From Hyaloperonospora brassicae (lineage: Eukaryota; Oomycota; Peronosporomycetes; Peronosporales; Peronosporaceae), in the NCBI GenBank assembly GCA_947650285.1, contig CANTFL010001116.1, forward strand, positions 1 through 64,000: 64,000 bases of DNA, written 5' to 3'. The notes beneath the pieces are model-generated. The model did not search any database. It was not told where the DNA came from and saw only the letters and a program-made list of their open reading frames with translations. A program made the position numbers and the translations under genes. This document shows positions 47,503 to 56,317 of the stretch, one piece after another. How positions within the stretch are numbered: the first letter of the stretch is position 1; every line of letters begins with the position of its first letter.

Positions 47503-50132
47503 CTAGCTTCGGGGGTTCTGCGGACAGCCTTCGTCTAGCAGATGGCACCGCCAACCATTTTCACCGGGAGCGGTATCCTCGTGACATAGGGGGCAGCGAT
47601 TTCCGAACTGTGCACGGAGGGGACAGTCGTTAAGGGACACGTGTCGCTCGAAAAATTTGAGTGTGATGGCTTCGCCACAACGCGGGCACTTGCGATGGTT
47701 CTGCCGCATCTCGCACTCAACCAGCAAATGGTCCGTCAACGTCGAGATTTCAATCACTTGGCCACACATCTTGCATGGCGTGAGCATTTTACACGATTTC
47801 CAAAAATGTTGATCGGCATCAAATCTCTCGCTTGCAATACGACAAAAAGGACACATGTACTCGTTCACCGATCCTCCGCCCTCGCTACCAGCAGCGTCCT
47901 CAACTCTGTGCTCGAGTTGCACCTCATCTGACGGCTTGGTACGTCCATCTGTGCTACTATTAGCCGCCTTGACGGATGCAAGAGTCCTATCACAATTCCA
48001 TTTCTTCGCAGTCTTGGCTGCATTAAACGCCGCTTGATAGTCTGCCAGCTGCTTTGGTCGGAGTGATTTCAAGTGCTTATCCACCTCGGTGCCCACGACA
48101 AGGTACAGTGACACAGTGATATCCTTTCCACCTTCCCGAATCTCACGACTTTGGTGTGCTAGACAGTTACAGTCTTCAAGAAACGCCATGATGCCAGAGG
48201 CCGTAAAGACGCTACCAGGTACCAGATCGAATGCTGCGAGCAACTTCTTTAACACGAGCAATCGACCCTGCAAAGACTTTATCCCTAGCGGCTTCTTCAA
48301 GCGCTTGGTAACATGTATCGCTACTGTGACCACGCCTACATTCTCAGCAGCTGCCAAATGTTCCAATGCTGTCACTGCTTTGTCACGAAGCTTTGCATGA
48401 GGTTCACCCAGCTTGGTTACTATCTGAGTTATCGTGCTGCCAAGCTGCACAAAAGTAAGAGCAATTAGTCTTTCTCACACGCATCAGCACAACCTGGGGA
48501 ACGTAGGACGTACGATCCGGCACATGTCATCGTGGTGAACAAGCGCACCAAACGACACCATGCGATCCAGCAGGCAAAAAGCGGAGAGCGCGACCTGTGC
48601 AATGCGGTCTCTGATACCACTTTGAGCTAACGTAGAGCACACCTCCAGTACCTCAATCGGTTCAACAGTGTAGTCATTCATCTCTGTAGTAACTTTGCAA
48701 ATCGCTGCATCCCGGTGGTTCCACAAGTTGCTGTAGAAACATCGTGTGAAGAAAGGGCCAATCACAGCAACAAGTTTCTCGCTTTCTTTTGCAAGTTCTG
48801 AAGGAATTTCGTCTGGCTCGGGAAGATTAGTAGCGCCTGAGATGCCACTGAAATGAGAATTCGGAACTCCACGTTTGTTATCCCCCTGTTCGGCACTGTC
48901 ACCACCACCTGTAGGCTTCCGTTCATTGTAGCCAGAAAAACACCCAATGGCAGAACGACGCAGGACGCCATGATCGTCATCAAACATACTTCCCTTCTTC
49001 ACAACCTGCGAAACTTCAGCATTCGCCTCTGGCAATGCAGAGTTCGAGAACGAGCGGTGCATGCTTTGACATTGCGGCACCGCTGGACTTCTTGTTGGCG
49101 AGCTACCCACCAATCGTATCGGCATGATTGGCTGCATCTCGTTACTATTGACCAGAGCCTCAAGTCTGCCAATCTCTAGCTTGATTTGCTTGGCTTCATC
49201 GTAGTCTTCGGCGGCCACCGCCTCTCTTTTCTGCTCTTCGAGTCTTGCAAGTTCCAGTCCAAAGCTCTTGAGTTGCTCTTCTCTCTGTTTCAGATTTTTA
49301 GCCTGATCGTAGTCTTCACGAGCGACTGCTCGGTCTTTCGCTGCTCGAATCTCGTGGATCCTGGCTGCCATCTTAGCACTCACCTTCATCTCACAGCGCC
49401 AGTCGTGCATCACATGACTCACCGCGTTCCTTTGGTCGACAAACGAGTGAGCAGCCGCTTCGTCGTCTGTCGAGCAGCTCGGCAGCCCGTCCAGAGCTTC
49501 TCCACACAGGCGGATTGCCATGATCCCTACTTGATTGTGCCGATTGTGCTCGTTTGCGTAGCAGTTGTGGATCCGCAGCTTCAACAGCGTGGCCTCAGCA
49601 TGCACGTGTACGGTCTTGAGCTCTCTCGCTCGGTACTGGCTCTGGACATTCGACTTGAGTCGAAAGAAACCCAAGCAACGAAACCCAGTCACGCCATTGG
49701 CATCGTCATCGTCGTCCCTATCGTCGATTGCATCGACTGAGCGCCTCGAGGACACAAAAAGCTCCAGCATGCGCGCAATGTGCGTCTCGTGGGACAAAAT
49801 CTGCACGTGCGTGAGCCGACAACGCCCGTCGTGCAGCTTCAGCACGAGCTCTTGAGGGTACGAGCAGTTTCTGCAGCGCCACATGCACAACAACAGACAG
49901 ACAGACAGATAGAGAAACAGAGAGAGACACGCGAGCGTTAGCACGAGAGAGAGCGAGGAAAAGAGCCACTGCGTCAACGTCCGAGTGCGACACAGAGAGG
50001 CAAAAGAGAGACACTGTACTTGGCAGTCATGTAGCGCAGCGTCGTGTCGACGTGTTGGACGGCGTCGGGCGTTCGGACCGTCGCGTCTCTGCTCGAACGA
50101 GTCGCTGCGAGAGAGAAGCGCAGCGTTCCCAT
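47503..50132 (-). CDS. CEP104: CEP104-type ciliary-tip protein
   Basis: Three exons on the minus strand: 50132-50020, 49870-48514 and 48444-47503, total 804 codons (803 aa; human CEP104 is about 925). Introns are 149 bp (GTACAG...CTGCAG) and 69 bp (GTACGT...GTGCAG). The exon-3 frame has no ATG of its own. Layout: N-terminal jelly-roll domain about 1-150 (family motif 'CSYPQELVLKLHDGRCRLTH'); coiled coil about 196-275 with two repeats of the pattern A-x2-EDYD-x-AK; helical TOG-type domain about 383-618; C-terminal zinc-finger array about 685-803 with paired C-x2-C (CPFC, CKMC, CPRC, CPLC). CEP104 binds tubulin and end-binding proteins at cilium tips. The start at 50132 is chosen because MGTLRFSL fits the family start; an ATG at 50186 is possible. 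Confidence 0.85.
49884..49912 (+). repeat. CAGA tetranucleotide microsatellite in a CEP104 intron
   Basis: A run of ACAG units (about 49888-49910) lies in the first intron of CEP104, where it forms a pyrimidine-rich tract upstream of the splice acceptor on the minus strand. Confidence 0.6.
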
Positions 50133-50299
50133 GAGCGCGCGCAGTGGGTGAGCGTGTGTGGGGAAAGTCACCCGCTTTACCGACATGTCAGTCGGAAGCG
50201 ACCATCACTCTGGTGTTCGCCTCAATGTTTGTATGGCATACAAACCCAAGGAGCAAACACCCCACTCAGACCGTCGCCGTCTTATTTGCGCTTTTGGCC
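50133..50299. promoter_or_regulatory. divergent promoter between CEP104 and RTF1
   Basis: Only 167 bp separate the two start codons. TCACTCT at 50205-50211 fits the initiator YCAYTYY in the RTF1 direction. This interval must hold both core promoters if the chosen starts are right. Confidence 0.5.
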
Positions 50300-52639
50300 A
50301 TGGCCACGTCAAAGGCGAGAGAGAGCAGCGACGAGTCGGACGGCGGGCGCTCGAGCGTCTCGGGCTCTGGGAGTTCGCGCTCGGGCTCGCAGTCCAGTAG
50401 CGGCTCCGAGTCCTCGCGGAGCGGCAGCGGCTCCGACTCGGCGAGCGGTTCGGGCTCGAGCTCGGGCTCGGGCTCCGATAGTGGCTCGGGCTCCGGTAGC
50501 GGTTCGGGCTCGAGCTCGGGCTCTGGTGGGTCGGCGTCGGTGTCGGAGTCGTCTGCATCGAAGAAGCGGCGGCCGAAGAAGCGACGCGCGTTGACGCCCA
50601 AGAAGGCCAAAGCCGCTACTGCTGCTGCTGCTGCGTCGACGAAGAACAAGAGCCGGAGCCGCACTGGCAGTAGCAGCAGCAGCAGTCGAGGACCGAAGCA
50701 GCAGCAGCAGGTGCAGCAACAGGTCAAGATTGAAGTGGATGCAGAGGCCGATGACGAGCGGGACGCGGGGGTGCCGCGCCGTCGGGGCACGCTCCGGATC
50801 AAAGACGAAGACATGGACGAGGACGACGACGTGGACGTGACTGGTCTGACGGAAGTCGAGAAGGAGAAGCGACTGCTGGAGAAGTACGAGGCCAAGGAGC
50901 AGCGCAACAAGGAGCGGGAGCTGAAGAAGCGACTGGCCGCGTCTCAGGGCAAGGCCGAAGATGGCTTTTCTGAGGAAGAAGAGGGACAGGAAGAGGAGGA
51001 AGAGCTGCCGTCGACGCGTCGGGGAGGACGCAGCAGAGAGAGCGACCGACGAAAAGAGGCGTTGCACAACTTGAAGGCCAACAAGTCCAGCGACAAGAGT
51101 CGTTCGATCTTGAGCAATCGATTTGGAGGCGACGGAAGTTCCGACGAGGAAGGAGAGAGCAGAAGCGGACGGGATCTGGCTGAAAAGAGGCGGCGCCGCC
51201 GAGAGTTGCAACGCGGGGGCACTGGACGACGCCGGAGTCACGCAGACGATGAGGAAGACTACAGCGATGACGAGAGCGATGGACGTAAGGGGAAAAAGTC
51301 GAAGATCGTGGACTCGATGGCGGCGGTCAAAACAGCAGATGAGGATGACGTTGCGGCGTCGATTCGCCCGGAGGAGAATGTGCCGGTCAACTGGAATCAA
51401 GCCAATTTCTACTTGCTCAAGAGACGCGTGTTTTTTGAAAAGAACTTTTTCGAGCCATTTTTCCCACAACTTGTGCGAGGTGTGTACGTCCGCGTGCCAA
51501 TTGAGATGGTGGATGGCGAGATGGTATACCGTTTTTGCGAAGTCGTAAACGTGTGCAAGCTGGCGCGTAGCTACAACTTCTGCGGCGAGTCAACGCATAT
51601 GGGCATTATTTGCGCATTTGGGAAGAGCAGGCGGGAGTGGAAATTGAGCGGTGTTTCAGGGCACTCGCTGCGCGAGCGTGAGTTTTTGCTGTGGCGAGCA
51701 GCTATAAACAAAGACCGACTGCACTTTCCTACACACGGTGAAGTGAAGCGCGTGTACTCGAAGAAGGAGAAAATGATTACTCAGCACAGCTACACCGAAG
51801 CACAGGTGGATGAAATGGTGCGGCGTAAACAAGCCGTGGGCCTGTCAAGTGTGTCGCTGGGTGTGCAGCGAGTGCGCCTGGAGCGCGACCTGCGTGCTGC
51901 TCAGGATATGAAAAACTTTGAAAAGGCTGTTGTGCTTGAAGAACGGCTGCAGCGGTTGTTGGCCAGGAACGAGGAGCGTAAGAAGCACAACTCCGACGAC
52001 GTTCTTCGCATCAATGAAATCAATCGACGCAACCGTGAGGCCAATATCCAGCAAGATCTGCACGCCCAGGAGCTCAATGATGCCATGAACAAAAAAATGA
52101 CGAGCGCCGAGCGTCTGCAGTTCGTGCGTGCCAATCAAATGACTATGTTCATGTCCCGTGATAAGCTGGAGAAAAACTTGGCGGAGGGCAAGCTGATCAA
52201 GCTTGCTGACGGTCGGGTCATGACCTCGAACAAGCTGCACGCGGTCGAGGCGTTGCCCGATGATCTGCTAGACAAGGTCAAGGGAGCTGGCGAGAAGCGA
52301 CAGAACGGGGACGATTTAGAGTTCGATATCGATCGTCTTTTGGCGAAACAGCGAGAGCGCAAGCAAAAGGATGCTGAGCGTTTGGCGGCGACGCAGAAGG
52401 AACATGCGAGCCAAGTCGAGTTCGTGGGCGTCGCTCCCACGAATGTCCAAGAAAGAGCGAACGCGACCGTTCGTATCAAGGACGATGATGGGTCGTGGAT
52501 GACGCTTCGTTCGCCTGCCGAGATCATGAAAGCGAAGCAGAAAAAGACTGCAGTCTCGGACAAGGTGAAGGCCTCGCGCAAGGGTATTACAGTCAAGGAG
52601 TACTTTGATCGAGTCAAGAAAAGGCGCGTGGCTCAGTAA
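50300..52639 (+). CDS. RTF1: RTF1, Paf1-complex subunit
   Basis: Predicted 779 aa, single exon, starting at ATG 50300 ([16 protein letters not shown]); an in-frame GTG at 50144 adds residues unlike the family. Residues 1-110 are a Ser/Gly/Glu-rich low-complexity stretch, then basic and acidic segments. A histone-modification-domain-like helix ('[19 protein letters not shown]') falls at about 250. The Plus3 domain spans about residues 364-500 ('[19 protein letters not shown]', '[16 protein letters not shown]'). The C-terminal helical region carries the YFDRVKKRR end that in homologues contacts the Paf1 complex. RTF1 ties the Paf1 complex to Spt5 on elongating RNA polymerase II and promotes H2B ubiquitylation (family knowledge). 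It is divergent from CEP104. Confidence 0.92.
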   Translation: MATSKARESSDESDGGRSSVSGSGSSRSGSQSSSGSESSRSGSGSDSASGSGSSSGSGSDSGSGSGSGSGSSSGSGGSASVSESSASKKRRPKKRRALTPKKAKAATAAAAASTKNKSRSRTGSSSSSSRGPKQQQQVQQQVKIEVDAEADDERDAGVPRRRGTLRIKDEDMDEDDDVDVTGLTEVEKEKRLLEKYEAKEQRNKERELKKRLAASQGKAEDGFSEEEEGQEEEEELPSTRRGGRSRESDRRKEALHNLKANKSSDKSRSILSNRFGGDGSSDEEGESRSGRDLAEKRRRRRELQRGGTGRRRSHADDEEDYSDDESDGRKGKKSKIVDSMAAVKTADEDDVAASIRPEENVPVNWNQANFYLLKRRVFFEKNFFEPFFPQLVRGVYVRVPIEMVDGEMVYRFCEVVNVCKLARSYNFCGESTHMGIICAFGKSRREWKLSGVSGHSLREREFLLWRAAINKDRLHFPTHGEVKRVYSKKEKMITQHSYTEAQVDEMVRRKQAVGLSSVSLGVQRVRLERDLRAAQDMKNFEKAVVLEERLQRLLARNEERKKHNSDDVLRINEINRRNREANIQQDLHAQELNDAMNKKMTSAERLQFVRANQMTMFMSRDKLEKNLAEGKLIKLADGRVMTSNKLHAVEALPDDLLDKVKGAGEKRQNGDDLEFDIDRLLAKQRERKQKDAERLAATQKEHASQVEFVGVAPTNVQERANATVRIKDDDGSWMTLRSPAEIMKAKQKKTAVSDKVKASRKGITVKEYFDRVKKRRVAQ

Positions 52640-52726
52640 GCGCGTCTTGGCAGCACGAGAGGTGTTGGCACAAGGACGCACGACATGTGCCTTAGGTCGC
52701 TTGCCAACGAGGCCGCAGTATTTTAC

Positions 52727-52732
52727 AATAAA
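52727..52732 (+). terminator. polyadenylation signal of RTF1 (candidate)
   Basis: AATAAA, 88 bp after the RTF1 stop codon. Confidence 0.45.
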
Positions 52733-53626
52733 CAGTAGAAAAAGAAGTGCGTGCGTGTAGTGTAGATACACTCTGTCGGTGTGAATAGAATGCCTTTGTG
52801 GAACAAAAAAGTCTTGGGTTCTGCCGCTGCGGTGTACAAACAGGGGGATGCGTCCGACGGCTCACACAGAGCTAAATTGTCGCATGAATTTATTTTGACG
52901 CCACACCTCAAACAATACTTTGGGTTCAGTTGTTGCTTTCATTGGCTCGAGGATGCACAGCGTGACTGTATTCGATGCCAAGTGCTACCAGCAATACTTT
53001 CAGACGCCCCCTTTCTTCCAAGCCAGAGATACATCAGGTGAGAAATTGGTCCCCGACTTGAATTTTTGCTGTGCTGTCCACGCCTGGCATAAACGCTGAC
53101 GAAGGTATTACAAAGAGACGTGTCGAACATCTAATGTACAAGCTTGTGTGCAGAAAGCCACAGGGTCAAATAAAACCATTGCATTGTTCGTAGTCTGATC
53201 CGTTCCCGCCTACTTGTGAGTAACTAGCACAGATGAATCATACTTCACTTGTGAAGCTGCATATGACCGCGAAAGCTTGAAGACATCTATCTAGTCACTA
53301 GGGTCGCGTTTGTCATGTTTTGCACGGCAAACCTGTGCACAACGCTTGAACGAAAGACGTACAACATCAGCTAGTGATTTGTCCGCAAAGACAGCGTTCA
53401 ACGTTGTGGTTCATGTGGCAGTTCGAACTTTGATACGTTATCCATTAGTGTGGCTCGACTTCTTGATTGCTTACTGCATAGTCCAGAATGACGTTCGTAA
53501 TTTACATACGTCTGATGGATTCGACATCACCAGCAATGTATCCGGCACTGGTCGCTTCGTACTGGAACACCAGTACGAAGCCGACTCTCACTGACAACAG
53601 TGAAGGTCAGTGCCCTGCTAGGTAGT
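52733..53626. other. intergenic between RTF1 and the gypsy block
   Basis: An 86-codon frame (52781-53041) and a 94-codon frame (53310-53594) have no recognisable domain. A perfect 12-bp hairpin (arms GCTTCGTACTGG and CCAGTACGAAGC, 4-nt loop) lies at 53554-53581, in the style of the neighbouring element, so the left LTR edge could lie further left than assigned. Confidence 0.45.
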
Positions 53627-54007
53627 TGCACTATACAGAGGATGGGTAAACAACTAAGGCAAAGACTAGTTGTAGAAAAGTAAAACTGTTATTTCATATA
53701 ATTACGTCCAAAAGTGAAAGTCAAATTGTTATTTTAAATAGGTTAGTCCAATTTATCTTGTTCTCTGCTTTGACCTAACTTTATCATATTAATACAACCA
53801 AACGTATCATGACCTCTGCTCACCACTCATTGCGCGCGTCTAGCAGCGATTGGTGGGTTGGTATGAGCACAATATCAACCAATGAGTAGACGTTTAGGTC
53901 AACAATATCACTGTTTTCAGTGATATTGTTGAAAGAACATTCAACATAATATTATGTATTACCATTTCGCACAATGGTAATTTCATGTAACGGGCTACCC
54001 CGTTACA
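53627..54007 (-). repeat. gypsy element A 3' LTR
   Basis: On the minus strand it begins TGTAACGGGGTAGCCC at 54007, directly after a polypurine tract. It contains perfect hairpins at 53900-53931 (14-bp stem), 53958-53981 (9 bp) and 53986-54007 (9 bp), and a 14-nt palindrome at 53944-53957. It shares the CTCACCAC(C/T)CATTGCGCGC box with the other LTR copies. The low-coordinate edge (TGCACTATAC) is inferred by comparison with element B. Confidence 0.6.
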
Positions 54008-54022
54008 TCACCCCCCCCTTAA
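54008..54022 (-). promoter_or_regulatory. polypurine tract of element A
   Basis: Minus strand reads TTAAGGGGGGGGTGA directly before the LTR start, as expected for plus-strand cDNA priming. It fixes the orientation of the element as minus. Confidence 0.7.
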
Positions 54023-54138
54023 CTGATACTCACGATGTGACAATCAAAACTTGGTGACCACCCGTTGGACACCATTGAGACAGGGAGCACTCGTTTGGTC
54101 ATATCCATTCATTCCTGGACTTGCCTCGCATAGCTAAC

Positions 54139-55725
54139 ATGTCTATGCGGGGTGGCTCAAAGACGGCACAGCATGTTGCTGCGCAAGCCTCCACGAAAGA
54201 CAGCTCGTCTTCTGCTGCTTCTTCTTTGCCCGCGTCACCTTTTGTAGGTGGTATCACACAACGTGCTCAGGATGGCTTTGAGGTCGGGGTCATCTACTCT
54301 GGCGAGTCAAACACGTCTGACTCGGGAAAGGCCTCAAAGTCATCCGAACTACCCGCGGTGTCTCATCCTGAGCCTTCATTAAATGATCTGCCAACCGAAC
54401 GAAGCCGCTACTTGCGTCACGTTCTGTTCAGCCGTGGTGAAGAATATGGCAGTGAGTATGACAACTCATCATCACAGCCAACTCGTGCGTTTTTGCAAGA
54501 GTATGTTGACGATTGGTCGAGCCTTCGGCACTCTGAGAACCGTGGTACATACGTGGGTACCACGTTGATGCGTGATGCGCTTAAGCCGTGGCGCTTGCCC
54601 GAACGGCTCATAAATATCTTGTCTCACAACACAAGCCAGCATCATCAAATTCCATTATTCGATGCGAGCGAGCTTCATTGCTTGTCCTCCAGCGCGAGCC
54701 ACTTTCGCGCTAAAAAAGACTTTTATCTCGATGCTTTTCTTCAGCATCGATTGTACAATAGCAACCAAAAGCGTGATAAGAACTCACTTTTGGCGGCATG
54801 GGACGCTTTCGTTCACAACGTAACAAATTCTGGACGTGAGGCGTGATCCAAAGAATCATGAGGCAGTGCGCGTAAATTTTCAAAATCGAACGCCCGCCGG
54901 TGAAAGTTATCGGCTGCATCGTTCATCGCGTGAGGCAGGCATTCCTTGCCTCACATGGGGTGATCCTATGTGCGAGTCGTATCGACAATCCGTAGCGTGC
55001 TCAAAGCGAATTGTTTTCCCGAAGTTCGCCCTGGGGAAGGGCTCACATTTCGGCTGAGATGCGCGCCGCGATGGCGAACTTGCAATCCGTCTACTAGCTC
55101 CAAAAGAGCGTGTTTACCGATGAGTCCGAGGACTAATCGGACTTGTCTTGTCGTACGGTCGGAAGAGCCCTCAACATCCGTCATCAGCTGGGACCGAGTC
55201 TCCCAGCTATTATAAGATGGTATATACCACCGCCAGCGGACAAGATAACTTGTCCGCTCCCCGTTCTTCACACGGGGTGTCTCAAAAAACGTCTTACATG
55301 AAAGCGTCGAGCTCCGTGCGAGTCCATCAGCGGCTTCGGTGGAGGAGAAGAGACCAGGTCCGACTCAGCCGTCGATCCTGCAGGAAATTCGCGACCGCTA
55401 TGAACGCGTCCTGACCGAGCTAAGGTTTGACGTGGAGCACGAGTACAAATATCTTCATGCCCTAATGACGAATGTGCGACGTCTTGGTAACGATCGGGAT
55501 AAGGACCGATCGGACTTTACGTTCGCTGAGCTTGAGAACGAACGCGAGTGTCTTCTCCTGCGTGACGAGCTAGCGGCGGATCGTCGCGAGACTTCGTTGC
55601 TGAAGGACCAACATGAGAGTTTGGTACGTAATAACAAGAATCTATTAAGAGGTCTTGGGCATGTTGTCCGTCTTCGTTTTTGGAAGAGAACTCGTACTGA
55701 TCGTAAGCGGAGACGCCCAAGATGA
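54139..55725 (+). pseudogene. opposite-strand accessory ORF of element A (broken)
   Basis: Plus-strand frame from ATG 54139 to a stop at 54844-54846 (235 codons). Homologous sequence continues in other frames: 'YRLHRSSREAGIPCLTWGD' at about 54908-54964, 'AEMRAAMANLQSVY' near 55056-55097, and a coiled-coil segment 55339-55725 ('EYKYLHALMTNVRRLG', 'DELAADRRETSLLKDQ'). It aligns along its length with 56318-58069 in element B, for example 'IPLFDASELHCL' with 'IPLFDSSKLHGL'. The N-terminus is Ser-rich. It runs antisense to the element's pol gene and overlaps the chromodomain and integrase tail. Function unknown; it is not a gag, because gag lies upstream of pol on the pol strand. Similar proteins appear to be common in Phytophthora genomes (recollection, unverified). 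Confidence 0.6.
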
Positions 55726-55788
55726 ATCGTAGGACGCATGCTGTAGCGGGGCACACCCCTTGCGTGAACTTAACGCAAGGGTAACGTG
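55165..55788 (-). pseudogene. element A integrase tail and chromodomain
   Basis: Minus strand. The integrase C-terminal tail appears as 'RPTIHLGRLRLRSV' and, after a 2-nt deletion relative to element B, 'YDQYEFSSKNEDGQHAQD' (about 55640-55750). The chromodomain follows at about 55250-55165: 'SYLVRWRWYIPSYNSWE' then 'SQLMTDVEG', with the aromatic and W-E positions typical of chromatin-binding chromodomains. In chromoviruses this domain steers integration to modified chromatin. Pseudogenic by frameshift and truncation. Confidence 0.65.
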
Positions 55789-56185
55789 TGCCATACAAGC
55801 GTACACAGGGCAAACGAGGAAGCGGTAGGTAAAACAGAACCCGAAAGCTCTGTCTTGAGGGAAAAGCAGAAGTCTTTATTTAATATAGTTATTACGTTAA
55901 TAAATCATCTTTGACTTACTCTAACTATATTAAACTATATTCTCCTATGTGTGTCCCTTGCTCACCACCCATTGCGCGCGTCCAGCAGCGATTAGTGGTT
56001 GAGTTGGTTGGTGTACACCGTACATCAACCGAGAAGTGGACCCCGCCACGGATATCATCCTTAGCGATAATAATCCGACAACATCACTCATTTCGAGTGA
56101 TGTTGATTGAATATTATCAAAACGGATGATATTCAAAATTGGTACTTTCGTACCAGTTTTTATGAAACATGCTCACCCCGTTACA
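55789..56185 (-). repeat. gypsy element B 3' LTR
   Basis: On the minus strand it begins TGTAACGGGGTGAGC at 56185 after the polypurine tract. It contains the CTCACCACCCATTGCGCGCG box, a perfect 11-bp hairpin at 56079-56105 (CAACATCACTC / GAGTGATGTTG) and a 6-bp hairpin TGGTAC/GTACCA at about 56140-56155. The left edge (TGCCATACAAGC) is inferred; length of about 397 bp is close to element A's. Confidence 0.6.
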
Positions 56186-56200
56186 TCACCCCTCCCTTAA
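56186..56200 (-). promoter_or_regulatory. polypurine tract of element B
   Basis: Minus strand reads TTAAGGGAGGGGTGA next to the LTR start. Confidence 0.7.
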
Positions 56201-56317
56201 CCATCAGTCACTATGGTGAATGATATGATTGGTTGTGACAGAGTGGCTACCGTCGTGTCGCTCTGGGGACGGGGAGCTCTTGTTGGTCTTTTCCTTTTCA
56301 TTTCCAATTCGCAGGCC

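Larger units (their letters stand above)
53627..55788 (-). mobile_element. truncated chromodomain Ty3/gypsy element A
   Basis: Minus-strand 3' end of a gypsy element: LTR, polypurine tract, then (reading leftwards on the minus strand) the integrase C-terminal tail and a chromodomain. It is cut at about 55788 where the LTR of element B begins; the rest of its pol gene is absent. A plus-strand gene-like frame occupies the same interval. Perfect short hairpins are dense throughout. Confidence 0.7.

Noticed and set aside
50144..50299. Upstream extension of RTF1
   Set aside because: Begins at GTG and would run through the shared promoter with CEP104; its residues do not resemble RTF1 N-termini.
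50309..51469. 386-codon minus-strand frame
   Set aside because: It is antisense to the Ser/Gly/Arg-rich codons of RTF1; its composition (Arg, Leu, Ala runs) is a mirror of them.
53944..54007. CRISPR-like or terminator array from the closely spaced hairpins
   Set aside because: No repeated unit with spacers; each hairpin has a different sequence, and the context is a eukaryotic LTR.
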